Assembly: GCF_900167135.1 (NCBI RefSeq)
Contig: NZ_FUWZ01000003.1
Coordinates: 62,001-126,000 of the forward strand
Origin: Chitinophaga eiseniae
Lineage (GTDB): Bacteria > Bacteroidota > Bacteroidia > Chitinophagales > Chitinophagaceae
Length of the DNA: 64,000 nucleotides
Direction of reading: 5' to 3'
The notes beneath the pieces were generated by a model. The model did no database searches and was not told the origin of the DNA. It saw only the letters and a list, made by a program, of their open reading frames with translations. Made by a program: the position numbers and the translations under genes. Positions 1 to 7,425 of this stretch are shown piece by piece (position 1 is the first letter of the stretch; each line of letters opens with the position of its first letter).

Positions 1-512
1 ACCCCTTCCTGCATGTTAAAGATCTGCTGGTCGGCCAGCACTTCTTTGGAGATCTCTGAAATGCTTTGTGGTATCTCTACCAGAGGGGCGTTCAGGCGGA
101 GAGAATTGGAGGGGGTAAGTACGGTGTAGCGGTTATACTCCCCTACAACGGTGATTTCCTTCATTTGTTGACCGGAAGCACCCAAAGTAATGGTGGTCTG
201 GCTGATTTTATCTGTTTCCACCGCTACTTCCTGCAATACATTTTCATAGCCCACGAGGGATACGACGAGGGTATAATTGCCGGGTTTCACCCTTTTGATC
301 ACAAATTCGCCATTGGCGTCTGTAAGGGCGCCGTGATTGGAATGTTGTATTCTAACGGTCACGTATGGAGCAGGCAGTCCATCCGATGTAAGTACTTTTC
401 CTTTGATGGCAGACAGGATATCGTCTGCTGATGCCTGTCCGCATATAGCCAACAGGACCACTAACAGTGTAAGTATGCGTTTCGCCGGGATTCGCAGATA
501 GTACGGCTCCAT
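1..512 (-). CDS. TonB-dependent siderophore receptor, N-terminal part (cut by window start)
   Basis: The first 170 residues of an outer-membrane TonB-dependent receptor are visible; the rest lies before base 1. Residues 1-29 are a signal peptide (basic start, leucine/valine-rich core, ending GQASA). Residues 33-112 form a CarboxypepD_reg-like beta sandwich typical of Bacteroidota receptors, followed by a TonB-box-like stretch (KEITVVG, 118-124). The plug then begins with VEIPQSISEISKEVLADQQ, the wording typical of FhuA/FpvA-type ferric-siderophore receptors rather than SusC. The start at 512 is the only in-frame ATG before the signal peptide; the ATG slightly upstream reads straight into TAA in another frame. 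The family role is TonB/ExbBD-driven import of ferric chelates. The substrate cannot be told from this part. A 13-bp direct repeat lies 55 bp upstream (567-600). Confidence 0.9.
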   Translation of the reverse strand, partial: MEPYYLRIPAKRILTLLVVLLAICGQASADDILSAIKGKVLTSDGLPAPYVTVRIQHSNHGALTDANGEFVIKRVKPGNYTLVVSLVGYENVLQEVAVETDKISQTTITLGASGQQMKEITVVGEYNRYTVLTPSNSLRLNAPLVEIPQSISEISKEVLADQQIFNMQEG

Positions 513-566
513 GATATCTTTTACATTTTGCGTGCAAAAGTAGGGCTGCGAATCCCGGTTGAGTTA

Positions 567-600
567 CGCCATCGGGAAATTGATTTTCGCAATCAGGAAA
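567..600 (-). promoter_or_regulatory. Direct repeat upstream of siderophore receptor, AraC-type operator candidate
   Basis: CGCCATCGGGAAA (567-579) and CGCAATCAGGAAA (588-600) match at 11 of 13 positions and start exactly 21 bp apart, two turns of B-DNA. They end 55 bp upstream of the receptor start codon. Tandem sites with this spacing are typical of AraC-family activators, which often control siderophore receptors. Binding is inferred; no cognate regulator is adjacent inside the window. Confidence 0.45.
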
Positions 601-653
601 AATCGCTAAAAATTGTCATATTGACTGACAATCAATGCCAAAAAGCCGACATA

Positions 654-1259
654 CTATATATAATCCCTTAGAACGGGCAGGGACGATTTACCGTCTTTAT
701 CGAATATCTCCCGGTTGCAGTCATCGCAGGCACCTTCCGTGATCACCTCCCCCCGCTTCACCTGCCATACGTTCATAGCACCACAGGTGCAGTATACCGT
801 ATACAACACTTCCCCGGTACCCTGGCCGGCGGGTCGCCAGGTCCAGAAGCCTGTAGATTGTTTCTTTAAGTCCTTTGCTTTTTTATCTGTTGTCAGGGAG
901 ATGTAATAGTTGTCATCGCCACGGTCCAGTTCCACGATGACCAGCGCTTCTTTTTTGAGCAATTGCCGGAATGACTTGAGCAGGAAAGGGACGCTGTCGC
1001 CCGGTTCAAAGCCCGCGGCCTCCTCCTGCAAGGCCTCATAGACACTTGCGGTATCTAAATCAAAGCCTGGTTTGAGCGCAGCAGCCCTTGCTTTCAGGAA
1101 ATCCCCGGTAGTACCGGGTTCCTCCTCCCCTTTCCAGTCAATCATCAGCAGGTAGCGGTGTTTCAGCAGGGCGGCCAGCAGTTGTTCATCGTCCTGGGCA
1201 GCAGTCAGCTGCTTTTCTTCCTCGGGTAATAAGAGGTAACGGAGAAAATTTGCATTCAT
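654..1259 (-). CDS. Hypothetical protein with C-terminal four-cysteine zinc site
   Basis: A 201-residue soluble protein with no signal peptide or membrane segment. The N-terminal two thirds are acidic and probably alpha-helical (QDDEQLLAALLKHRYLLMIDWKG). The C-terminal part holds C157-x-C159 and C178-x-x-C181, a spacing compatible with a zinc ribbon. No family is recognised with confidence. It is co-directional with the siderophore receptor gene, 141 bp upstream of it, but the operator-like repeat lies between them, so co-transcription is not assumed. Its own 5' side is 9 bp from the stop of the next minus-strand gene (1269-1559), so those two are probably co-transcribed. Confidence 0.7.
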   Translation of the reverse strand: MNANFLRYLLLPEEEKQLTAAQDDEQLLAALLKHRYLLMIDWKGEEEPGTTGDFLKARAAALKPGFDLDTASVYEALQEEAAGFEPGDSVPFLLKSFRQLLKKEALVIVELDRGDDNYYISLTTDKKAKDLKKQSTGFWTWRPAGQGTGEVLYTVYCTCGAMNVWQVKRGEVITEGACDDCNREIFDKDGKSSLPVLRDYI

Positions 1260-1268
1260 CGTCGAAAA

Positions 1269-1559
1269 TTAGCGGTCAGGTTGTTTTTTAAATCGATTCC
1301 ATAATACCAGCAACCCCAGTGACAGGAGTGTTGCTATAACCATATCTTTCACCAGGTGACGGGGTTTGACAGAAACCGCCATGCCCATTTCGCCGGTACT
1401 GATATTCATGCCATAGCTTTTCCGGTAAAATACAAAGGGGAAGCCCACTTCCATGGAGCCGTCGTTGTAGAGGTCATTATGGTAGGTGACAAGGGTGATG
1501 GCGGCAAAAACAATGGCGGTCATCCACAGACCGGCCAGCGCAAATTGTTTGTTCGGCAT
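1269..1559 (-). CDS. Small membrane protein, hypothetical
   Basis: A 96-residue protein when started at the ATG at 1559 (MPNKQFALAG); a longer frame to 1622 adds a cysteine-rich stretch without a plausible signal. Two hydrophobic segments are visible, about residues 7-25 and 71-88, separated by a polar loop with a GFPFVFYRKSYG stretch. That suggests a small inner-membrane protein with both ends in the cytoplasm. The basic tail (NRFKKQPDR) fits the positive-inside rule. No family is recognised. It lies 9 bp upstream of the four-cysteine hypothetical gene on the same strand and is divergent from the DUF4199 gene. Confidence 0.6.
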   Translation of the reverse strand: MPNKQFALAGLWMTAIVFAAITLVTYHNDLYNDGSMEVGFPFVFYRKSYGMNISTGEMGMAVSVKPRHLVKDMVIATLLSLGLLVLWNRFKKQPDR

Positions 1560-1797
1560 ACAGGCAATCTGACTGGTGTTAAAAAGGTTGGTGCAACACA
1601 AATATAGCCAAATAACCTTCACTCCGCAACCGAATCGTTAGCATGATGACCGGAAAAATCCCCGTTTCTTCCAAAAACAATTTGACCAACAACAGTTTCA
1701 ACGTATATTGGTGACTGATTGAAACGTGTAGCCGCCAAAAATGATCTATAGATAACGAGCAGGGCAAATTCTATCATCCTTATAAAACTAGCACCTT

Positions 1798-2298
1798 ATG
1801 AACAAAAACTATGCACAGTATGGCCTGATCATCAGCGCGATATTAGTTGTATTATCTGTCTTATTTTACATTTTGAACCTCAACCAGGAACGATGGGCAC
1901 AATGGGTAGGCGTTGCTGTTATGTTTATCGGCATTGTCATTACCTGCATTAACTACGCGAAGATCAACGACGGGTATGTTACCTTCGGCAACGTTTTCGG
2001 AAACGGCTTTAAGGCAACTATGATCATCACGGTGATCACGGTGGTATTCTCCGTTATTATGCTGATGATATTCCCCGACATCAAGGAAAAAGCCCTCGAA
2101 GTTTCCCGTGCGGAGATGGAAAAGAAAGGCGCCCCTGAAGATCAGATTGAAATGGGCATCAACTTCACTAAAAAATTCTTCCTGGTATTCATGATAGTCG
2201 GCGGACTGGTTTTCAGCCTGTTCTTTGGGGCGATCGCTTCGCTGGTAGGCGCGGCAGCAGCCCAGAAAAAACCGATGAACCAGCCCCCACAGGCGTAA
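1798..2298 (+). CDS. DUF4199 domain-containing membrane protein
   Basis: A 166-residue protein matching the DUF4199 pattern found almost only in Bacteroidota. An N-terminal helix (residues 9-26) and a second (35-52) are followed by the family's polar motif around YAKINDGYVTFGNVFGNGFKAT (about 52-73). A third helix (73-91), a charged helical loop (KEKALEVSRAEMEKKGAPEDQ) and a last helix (127-152) complete it. The function of the family is unknown. The gene is isolated, with its own upstream region (about 240 bp, divergent from the small membrane protein) and a clear terminator downstream. Confidence 0.88.
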   Translation: MNKNYAQYGLIISAILVVLSVLFYILNLNQERWAQWVGVAVMFIGIVITCINYAKINDGYVTFGNVFGNGFKATMIITVITVVFSVIMLMIFPDIKEKALEVSRAEMEKKGAPEDQIEMGINFTKKFFLVFMIVGGLVFSLFFGAIASLVGAAAAQKKPMNQPPQA

Positions 2299-2326
2299 AC
2301 AATACGATCTGTATTAACGATACATC

Positions 2327-2357
2327 ATCCTGCATCAGCCGATGCAGGATTTTTTTA
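2327..2357 (+). terminator. Rho-independent terminator after the DUF4199 gene
   Basis: A perfect 10-bp stem, ATCCTGCATC (2327-2336) with GATGCAGGAT (2341-2350), a 4-nt loop and seven T directly after. It is 29 bp past the stop codon. Confidence 0.9.
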
Positions 2358-2487
2358 TCTCTACTGTAACAACACGAAAAGTTTGCCAACTGATCTCCCC
2401 GTGAAAAAAATTTCCTGAATGACTATTCTCCGCGGAGAGACGCAGGCATGTTATCAGATAACGAACAAGATTTATCCGAATATTTTT

Positions 2488-2518
2488 TTTGATCGATTTT
2501 TTATTTTAGATTCATTTC
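2488..2518 (+). promoter_or_regulatory. Weak Bacteroidota-type promoter candidate for the VKOR gene
   Basis: TTTG at 2488-2491, a 19-bp spacer and TTCATTTC at 2511-2518, a partial fit to the Bacteroidota consensus TTTG-N19-TAnnTTTG. It ends 73 bp before the ATG at 2592. The region is AT-rich, so a chance match is possible. Confidence 0.3.
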
Positions 2519-2591
2519 AACAATACCCGATACCTAATCTGTCAACTTTAAAATCTGTCTGTCTTATTTAGTACCCTCAACGCTCTGTCTT

Positions 2592-4268
2592 ATGTTATCC
2601 CGTTTGAAGCAACTAATATTTCCTGTTAGCGGAGAAGTAGCGTCCACCAAACTGCTGCTCGATCATTTAAAAGTAAACGTCTCCCTGACGACGCTGACTA
2701 CAGAGATGGAATCTCATCCTGATTTTCCTGGTATACTCAGTGTCAGCGATATCCTCTCAAAATTCGGCGTGGAAAACCTCCTGGCTAAATTTGATGCTGA
2801 ACAATTACCGCAGCTGCCTGCGCCTTTTCTCACACAAATCAGCGGGCATGATGGCGTTGGCACCTATTTTACCGTTGTCCGGAAAATAGATGCCCGGCAG
2901 GTAAATTATTATGACCGGGAGACCCGTAGCTGGGAAAACACCGCCACGGAAGACTTCCGGAAAAACTATATGGGATTGGTACTCCTGGCGGAAGCAGGTG
3001 AACACGCAGGAGAAGCTGATTACCGGCAACATGTCAAAGCCGAAAAACGGCAATTGATACTTCAATATGCAAAACTATTCGCCCTGCCGTTCATCGGTCT
3101 GCTCGCCATGGCGGCAGCCTTCTTCCGGGAAGGATGGAGCGCCCTGCTGCCCGTTGCCTTTACACTGACGACTATCCTGGGCGCAATGGCGGGTTTCCTG
3201 TTGCTCTGGTATGAAACGGATCAGTATAATCCTTTACTGCAACAGATCTGTACCGCCGGAAAAAAAGTAAACTGCGGTGCTGTTGTTCATTCCAAAGCGT
3301 CTAAGATCGCCGGTATCAGCTGGAGTATTATTGGTACCAGTTACTTCACCGGCAGTCTCCTGTTTATGTTGTTTTCCGGCATCACCGGTGCTCAGGCGTT
3401 GCTGATCATGTCGGTCGTCTCTGTGCTGGCGGCACCTTACACCCTCTTTTCGGTGTATTATCAATGGAGAGTGGCCAAACAATGGTGCCTGCTTTGTTTA
3501 TCGGTGCAGTTTATCCTCTTGGTGCAATTGCTGATCCCTATGGCAGGGAAGTGGCATACGCTGGCACCCGTAACATCCGTCACACCGTTTACCGGCATCA
3601 CCTTCCTCCTATCCTTTTTTCTGCCGTTCCTGGTGATTACACAGCTGGTGCCGGCCTTCCGCTCATCCAAGGAGGCGCGGCAAAACAAAATGAAGTTTAA
3701 TCAACTGAAACACAACCAGCAGATATTTGAAGCACTGTTAGCCAAACAAAAAGCAGTGGAGGAAAGTACAGCAGGATTGGGTATTACCCTGGGCAATCCC
3801 GATGCACGCATAAAACTGATAAAAGTCTGCAATCCCTACTGCGGGCCTTGTTCAAAGGCACACACTCCCGTCGAAGAACTCCTGCACGGTAGCGATAACC
3901 TCCAGGTGCAGATTATATTCACTGCCACCAATAAAGAAGATGATCACAGAAGCCTCCCTGTCAAACATTTTCTGGCGGTAGCGGAAAACGGAGATAACCG
4001 GCAGATAAAAGAAGTCCTCGATGGCTGGTATCTGTCACCCACGAAAGACTACCAGCAGTTTTCCGGAAAATATGCCCTCCCCGACGGTGCCATGGCCAGA
4101 CAGGGAAAGAAAGTGGAAGCAATGAGAAGCTGGTGTGACAGGGCCGGCATAAAGGCTACGCCTACGTTCTTCCTCTCTATGCCATCTGCTGACGCAACAA
4201 CAACAGTATTGTACCAGCTTCCCGATATCTACCAAATTAAAGACCTGAAATATATTCTCAACACATAA
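2592..4268 (+). CDS. C39-like / vitamin K epoxide reductase / thioredoxin fusion membrane protein
   Basis: A 558-residue protein with three parts. Residues 10-133 resemble a C39 bacteriocin-peptidase fold, but there is no cysteine before residue 220 and the usual histidine is replaced (TYFTVV, 91-96), so it should not be proteolytic. The expected Asp (D108) remains. Residues 158-350 carry several membrane helices and a VKOR core: loop cysteines C220 and C228, then C299-L-L-C302. The C-terminal domain (395-558) is a DsbA/thioredoxin-like fold with C417-G-P-C420. The VKOR family re-oxidises a thioredoxin-like partner using quinones and so drives disulfide formation in the periplasm. Two cysteine-rich GG-leader peptides follow at once, so it probably oxidises them; the C39-like domain may read their leaders. 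The role for these peptides is inference from context. Confidence 0.85.
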   Translation: MLSRLKQLIFPVSGEVASTKLLLDHLKVNVSLTTLTTEMESHPDFPGILSVSDILSKFGVENLLAKFDAEQLPQLPAPFLTQISGHDGVGTYFTVVRKIDARQVNYYDRETRSWENTATEDFRKNYMGLVLLAEAGEHAGEADYRQHVKAEKRQLILQYAKLFALPFIGLLAMAAAFFREGWSALLPVAFTLTTILGAMAGFLLLWYETDQYNPLLQQICTAGKKVNCGAVVHSKASKIAGISWSIIGTSYFTGSLLFMLFSGITGAQALLIMSVVSVLAAPYTLFSVYYQWRVAKQWCLLCLSVQFILLVQLLIPMAGKWHTLAPVTSVTPFTGITFLLSFFLPFLVITQLVPAFRSSKEARQNKMKFNQLKHNQQIFEALLAKQKAVEESTAGLGITLGNPDARIKLIKVCNPYCGPCSKAHTPVEELLHGSDNLQVQIIFTATNKEDDHRSLPVKHFLAVAENGDNRQIKEVLDGWYLSPTKDYQQFSGKYALPDGAMARQGKKVEAMRSWCDRAGIKATPTFFLSMPSADATTTVLYQLPDIYQIKDLKYILNT

Positions 4269-4278
4269 GCAACGTTTG

Positions 4279-4317
4279 TGGCCTGATAGTCCCGGCCTTA
4301 TAGGGGCATCCATTTTT
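4279..4317 (+). repeat. Shared upstream element, copy 1
   Basis: TGGCCTGATAGTCCCGGCCT followed by TATAGGGGCATCCATTTTT just before peptide gene 1. A close copy lies before peptide gene 2 (4831-4875). Both contain a CCC...GGGG pair that could form a short hairpin and a T-rich stretch, then 20-27 bases to the start codon. It may be a shared promoter/leader element or a processing hairpin after the VKOR gene. Confidence 0.5.
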
Positions 4318-4336
4318 AATCATCAAAATTTAATGC

Positions 4337-4663
4337 ATGAAAGCCTTAAAGTTGAAGGCGCTGGAACTCGGCGCGCGGGAAATCCTTAGCAGGGAACAAA
4401 TGAAAAATGTATCCGGAGGTGGTGGCTTCCGATGTATGACCGATTCAGATTGTGTACCAGGCACTCAATGCGTGGGTGGTTATTGCGGAGGAGATGGAGA
4501 TGGAGGTGGTGGCGGACGATGCCGCGATCAGCGGTCCTGCACCATTGGTGTACCGGGAGACCCAAATGCAGCGGGTATTTGCGAAACCAACTCTTCCAAT
4601 CGTTGCATTTGCAAAGCATTGGATTATTCGGCCAGTGCCGCTTCTGCAGAATGTCTCGCCTAA
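4337..4663 (+). CDS. Double-glycine-leader cysteine-rich secreted peptide 1
   Basis: A 108-residue precursor. Residues 1-28 are a classic Bacteroidota GG leader, amphipathic and ending EQMKNVSGG, of the kind cut by C39 peptidase ABC exporters. The predicted 80-residue core has ten cysteines and glycine-rich linkers. Its first half has the spacing C-x5-C-x5-C-x4-C (CMTDSDCVPGTQCVGGYC), like small disulfide-knotted modules. The second half (RCRDQRSC...CICKALDYSAS...ECLA) is almost identical to that of peptide 2. Function is unknown; a disulfide-stabilised bacteriocin-like or signalling peptide is a guess. It lies 68 bp downstream of the VKOR fusion and is closed by a strong terminator. No exporter gene is near in this window. 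Confidence 0.82.
   Translation: MKALKLKALELGAREILSREQMKNVSGGGGFRCMTDSDCVPGTQCVGGYCGGDGDGGGGGRCRDQRSCTIGVPGDPNAAGICETNSSNRCICKALDYSASAASAECLA
4548..4635 (+). repeat. 88-bp exact repeat, copy 1 (peptide 1 C-terminal half)
   Basis: These 88 bases are identical, synonymous sites included, to 5095-5182 in peptide gene 2. Sequence on both sides diverges. Confidence 0.95.
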
Positions 4664-4670
4664 CCTCAGT

Positions 4671-4717
4671 AAAGTATACTCACTAACATGATAACGTAAG
4701 TGAGTATACTTTTTTTT
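4671..4717 (+). terminator. Rho-independent terminator after peptide 1
   Basis: A 17-bp inverted repeat with one mismatch (4671-4687 with 4696-4712), an 8-nt loop and a run of T through 4717. It separates the transcription of the two peptide genes. Confidence 0.9.
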
Positions 4718-4830
4718 AAGAACTTCCTCATGCGATTGTGCAACATACAGTAGCACCGAGCCAATCCGGGCGAATAGCCAAACATCACCCTGTTAAGCCG
4801 ATTATAACTCCTGCCTGAAATAAAAGTTTA

Positions 4831-4875
4831 TGGCCTAACTTGCCCCGGCCTTTAGAATGGGGGCATTCATTTCTT
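4831..4875 (+). repeat. Shared upstream element, copy 2
   Basis: TGGCCTAACTTGCCCCGGCC then TTTAGAATGGGGGCATTCATTTCTTTT, matching the element at 4279-4317. TGCCCC (4841-4846) can pair with GGGGCA (4860-4865). It ends about 18 bases before peptide gene 2. Confidence 0.5.
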
Positions 4876-4892
4876 TTCAACCAAAAGTTTAA

Positions 4893-5210
4893 ATGATGAG
4901 ATCCTTAAAACTGAAGGCGCTGGAACTGGGCGCCCGGCAAATTCTCAACAGAGAACAAATGAAAAATGTATCCGGCGGTAACGTTGTATGTAACTCCGGT
5001 ATGGAATGTCCGGACGGCTATGTTTGTGATGGGGACCTGTGCGTTATTGGTGGTGAAGGCGGCCGTTGCCGTGATCAGCGGTCCTGCACCATTAGTGTAC
5101 CGGGAGACCCAAATGCAGCGGGTATTTGCGAAACCAACTCTTCCAATCGTTGCATTTGCAAAGCATTGGATTATTCGGCCAGCGCTCCGTCCGCAGAATG
5201 CCTTGCCTAA
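4893..5210 (+). CDS. Double-glycine-leader cysteine-rich secreted peptide 2
   Basis: A 105-residue paralogue of peptide 1; initiation may be at the second ATG (4896), which aligns exactly with the first codon of peptide 1. The leader ends EQMKNVSGG. The core again has ten cysteines and the same C-x5-C-x5-C-x4-C spacing (CNSGMECPDGYVCDGDLC), though the residues between the cysteines differ greatly from peptide 1. The remaining tail is nearly identical. It has its own upstream element and lies after the peptide 1 terminator, so it is probably expressed separately. The conserved cysteine frame with variable loops suggests a disulfide scaffold whose loops diversify. Export would need a C39 ABC transporter encoded elsewhere. 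Confidence 0.82.
   Translation: MMRSLKLKALELGARQILNREQMKNVSGGNVVCNSGMECPDGYVCDGDLCVIGGEGGRCRDQRSCTISVPGDPNAAGICETNSSNRCICKALDYSASAPSAECLA
5095..5182 (+). repeat. 88-bp exact repeat, copy 2 (peptide 2 C-terminal half)
   Basis: Identical to 4548-4635. It implies recent duplication or gene conversion restricted to the tail region. Confidence 0.95.
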
Positions 5211-5223
5211 AAGCATGCTTATT

Positions 5224-5261
5224 GGTATACCCGTTGCCGTAATAACGGTAGCGGGTATACC
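5224..5261 (+). terminator. Hairpin after peptide 2, probable terminator
   Basis: GGTATACCCGTTGCCGT (5224-5240) pairs with ACGGTAGCGGGTATACC (5245-5261) around a 4-nt loop, with two G-U or mismatched positions. The following T-run is weak (GCTTTATAA), so termination may be partial. It starts 13 bases past the stop codon. Confidence 0.6.
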
Positions 5262-5496
5262 GCTTTATAAAACCAATCATCGTGAGATTTTTGTTTGTAT
5301 TAACATAAAAACATGCGCTCACCTGGACCAATGTGTCGGAAGGCACTAAATTCCGGCACAGCAAGATCACGCAGATTTTCTTTTCTCCCACCAGCGGGCC
5401 CCCTTTTATTTCCCTCCGCTCTTTTCTATCTTTACTCACACATTATTCTATTTCTTTAATTGATTACCGGCGATTCAAAAAATCTTATTTTAAGGT

Positions 5497-6087
5497 ATGG
5501 AGCGTATGTCCATGGAAGAAGAAGTGCTGTTGCGGATGATCCGGGGGGATGAATCGGCGTTTTCGGGCATCTACCGGCACTACCATCCTGCTTTATACAT
5601 TTATCTGCTGCGTTTCTGTAAGGTCCCTTCTCTTGCGGAAGACCTGGTACACGACGTATTTCTCAAAATCTGGGAGATCAGGGAGCGTATTAACCCAAAA
5701 CTTTCTTTTAGCGGGTATCTTTACCGTATTGCCCGCAACCATGTCTTTAAAACCATATCGCGACTGGCCACTGACGAACAGATGCGGGAGCAATTGTACC
5801 GGCAGCTGGCTGATATTGACCCGGAGCAACCCGAAGAAGTGGTGCGTACCCGGGAATATGAACGCCTTTTCGAGGAGGCGCTTTCCAAACTGACCATCCA
5901 GCGCGGGAAGGTATTCCGCCTATGCCGCCAGGAGGGGAAAAGCTACGACGAAGCTGCGGCCATACTCGGCATTTCCCGTAATGCGGTAAAAAAACATATG
6001 GTACTGGGCATGCGCTTCATTGAAGACTATGTGTACCGCCATGGTGATATTTTTATGGCGATCTGGCTGGTCTCCACTTTTTATTAA
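5497..6087 (+). CDS. ECF RNA polymerase sigma factor (FecI-like, SusCD-1 cassette)
   Basis: A 196-residue sigma-70 factor of the Bacteroidota ECF expansion. Region 2 spans about 20-90 (AFSGIYRHYHPALYIYLLRF, then AEDLVHDVFLKIWE) and region 4 about 130-180 with the helix-turn-helix SYDEAAAILGISRNAVKKHM. Start may be the ATG at 5506 (MSMEEE), since the first three codons add nothing typical. It is followed after 86 bp by a FecR anti-sigma gene and then susC/susD. That is the standard trans-envelope signalling order: receptor occupancy is passed to FecR, which releases the sigma factor to transcribe susC/susD. The inducing nutrient is not known. Confidence 0.92.
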   Translation: MERMSMEEEVLLRMIRGDESAFSGIYRHYHPALYIYLLRFCKVPSLAEDLVHDVFLKIWEIRERINPKLSFSGYLYRIARNHVFKTISRLATDEQMREQLYRQLADIDPEQPEEVVRTREYERLFEEALSKLTIQRGKVFRLCRQEGKSYDEAAAILGISRNAVKKHMVLGMRFIEDYVYRHGDIFMAIWLVSTFY

Positions 6088-6173
6088 AAAATATTTTTCC
6101 ACAGGGGTACCCTCTTTTATTATTTCCGGATAGTATATAGTACTCCCCTTTGCAAAAGGGGACCCTAAAAAAT

Positions 6174-7352
6174 ATGTCACAACCTGAAAATGCCTACGAG
6201 CAGTTGCTGCAGCGTTACCTGGACGGGCAATGCAGCAGGGACGAAATGGATACGTTGTTCCGATACCTTAATACCAACGCATCCAGGCGCCCCCTGCTGG
6301 CAGCCATGCAACAGGAATTTGAGCGTGTCCTGCGTGAAAATCATGACGTGCCGCAAGCCCTGGGAGACCGTATTGAGACACGGCTGCTGCAAGAGATCAG
6401 TCGCACCAAAGTGGCGCCGGTACGCTCCCTCCGTTACATAAAATGGAGCGCCGCCGCTGCCGTGGCCTTACTCCTGTCGACAGCCGTCGGGGTGTATATT
6501 TCCCGTCAACCGGCGGCGCCCCGGCTGGCACAACAACGCACCATACAAACAGGATCGCCGGGCAGCAACAAAGCGAAGCTCACCCTGTCAGACGGCTCCG
6601 TCGTGACGCTGGACAGCACCGGCAACCAGGTGATCCGCCAGGGCGATGTGACCGTACAGCAGCATAACGGACAATTACTTTACCCACTCACTGCCGGCCC
6701 TTCATCCATTGTCAGTTATAACCTGTTGGCAGTGCCCCGCGGCGGGCAGTTCAACGTAGTGCTGCCCGACGGCAGCCGCGTATGGCTCAACGCCGCGTCC
6801 AGCATGCGCTATCCGACCACCTTTGCCACCAACCACCGCACTGTGGAAATACAGGGACAAGCCTATTTTGATATTCAACCAGTGGCGGGACAACCCTTTA
6901 TTGTAAAAGTGAACAATATGGAAATACAGGTACTCGGCACCAGCTTCGACGTAATGGCCTATGCCGACGAGCCGGTCACCCGCACGACGCTGATACAGGG
7001 AGCAGTGAAAGTAAAATCAGGCGCCAACGAAAGCTATCTCCATCCCGGACAGGCAGCTGCAGTGAACAACACCTCGGGTAATATCGCCGTACGACCGGCG
7101 GACCTGCGGGAAGCGACCGCCTGGAGAGCAGGTTTCTTTGATTTTGAGAACGCGAGCCTGGCCAGCGTACTGAAGCAGTTGTCCCGATGGTATGACGTGG
7201 AAACCGATTTCGCCACCCTGCCGGAAGGGAACCGCTTCGGCGGGTACATCAACCGCAACCTGCCCCTCCAGGAAGTATTGCCAATGCTGGAAACAGACAA
7301 GGTAAAACTCAAACTGGAAGGCAGGACCATCAAAGTAATACAGACCCGGTAA
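6174..7352 (+). CDS. FecR-family anti-sigma factor (SusCD-1 cassette)
   Basis: A 392-residue inner-membrane protein when started at 6174 (MSQPENAYEQLL); an upstream ATG at 6150 lacks family similarity. The N-terminal cytoplasmic helix bundle (1-80) would bind the sigma factor. One membrane helix lies around residues 88-108 (WSAAAAVALLLSTAVGVYI). The periplasmic FecR domain spans about 185-285, with VPRGGQFNVVLPDGSRVWLN at its start. A DUF4974 domain ends the protein (about 320-392), and probably meets the STN domain of SusC. It sits between the sigma factor and susC, as in other such cassettes. Confidence 0.92.
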   Translation: MSQPENAYEQLLQRYLDGQCSRDEMDTLFRYLNTNASRRPLLAAMQQEFERVLRENHDVPQALGDRIETRLLQEISRTKVAPVRSLRYIKWSAAAAVALLLSTAVGVYISRQPAAPRLAQQRTIQTGSPGSNKAKLTLSDGSVVTLDSTGNQVIRQGDVTVQQHNGQLLYPLTAGPSSIVSYNLLAVPRGGQFNVVLPDGSRVWLNAASSMRYPTTFATNHRTVEIQGQAYFDIQPVAGQPFIVKVNNMEIQVLGTSFDVMAYADEPVTRTTLIQGAVKVKSGANESYLHPGQAAAVNNTSGNIAVRPADLREATAWRAGFFDFENASLASVLKQLSRWYDVETDFATLPEGNRFGGYINRNLPLQEVLPMLETDKVKLKLEGRTIKVIQTR

Positions 7353-7425
7353 AACCGTCCGCCCATGTAGCCACCATTCTTTTATGATCACAATAAACCG
7401 ACAACGTTAACAAAACCAAACAAGA

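Noticed and set aside
3840..3960. Possibility that the thioredoxin part is a separate gene
   Set aside because: The frame is uninterrupted from 2592 to 4268 with no internal start and no break in codon use, so the fusion is real.
4386..4756. Several 70-110-codon frames on both strands across the peptide genes, rich in arginine, tryptophan or cysteine
   Set aside because: They overlap the two GG-leader precursors, whose leaders and cysteine frames are conserved between paralogues. The other frames are not conserved as proteins beyond the shared DNA.
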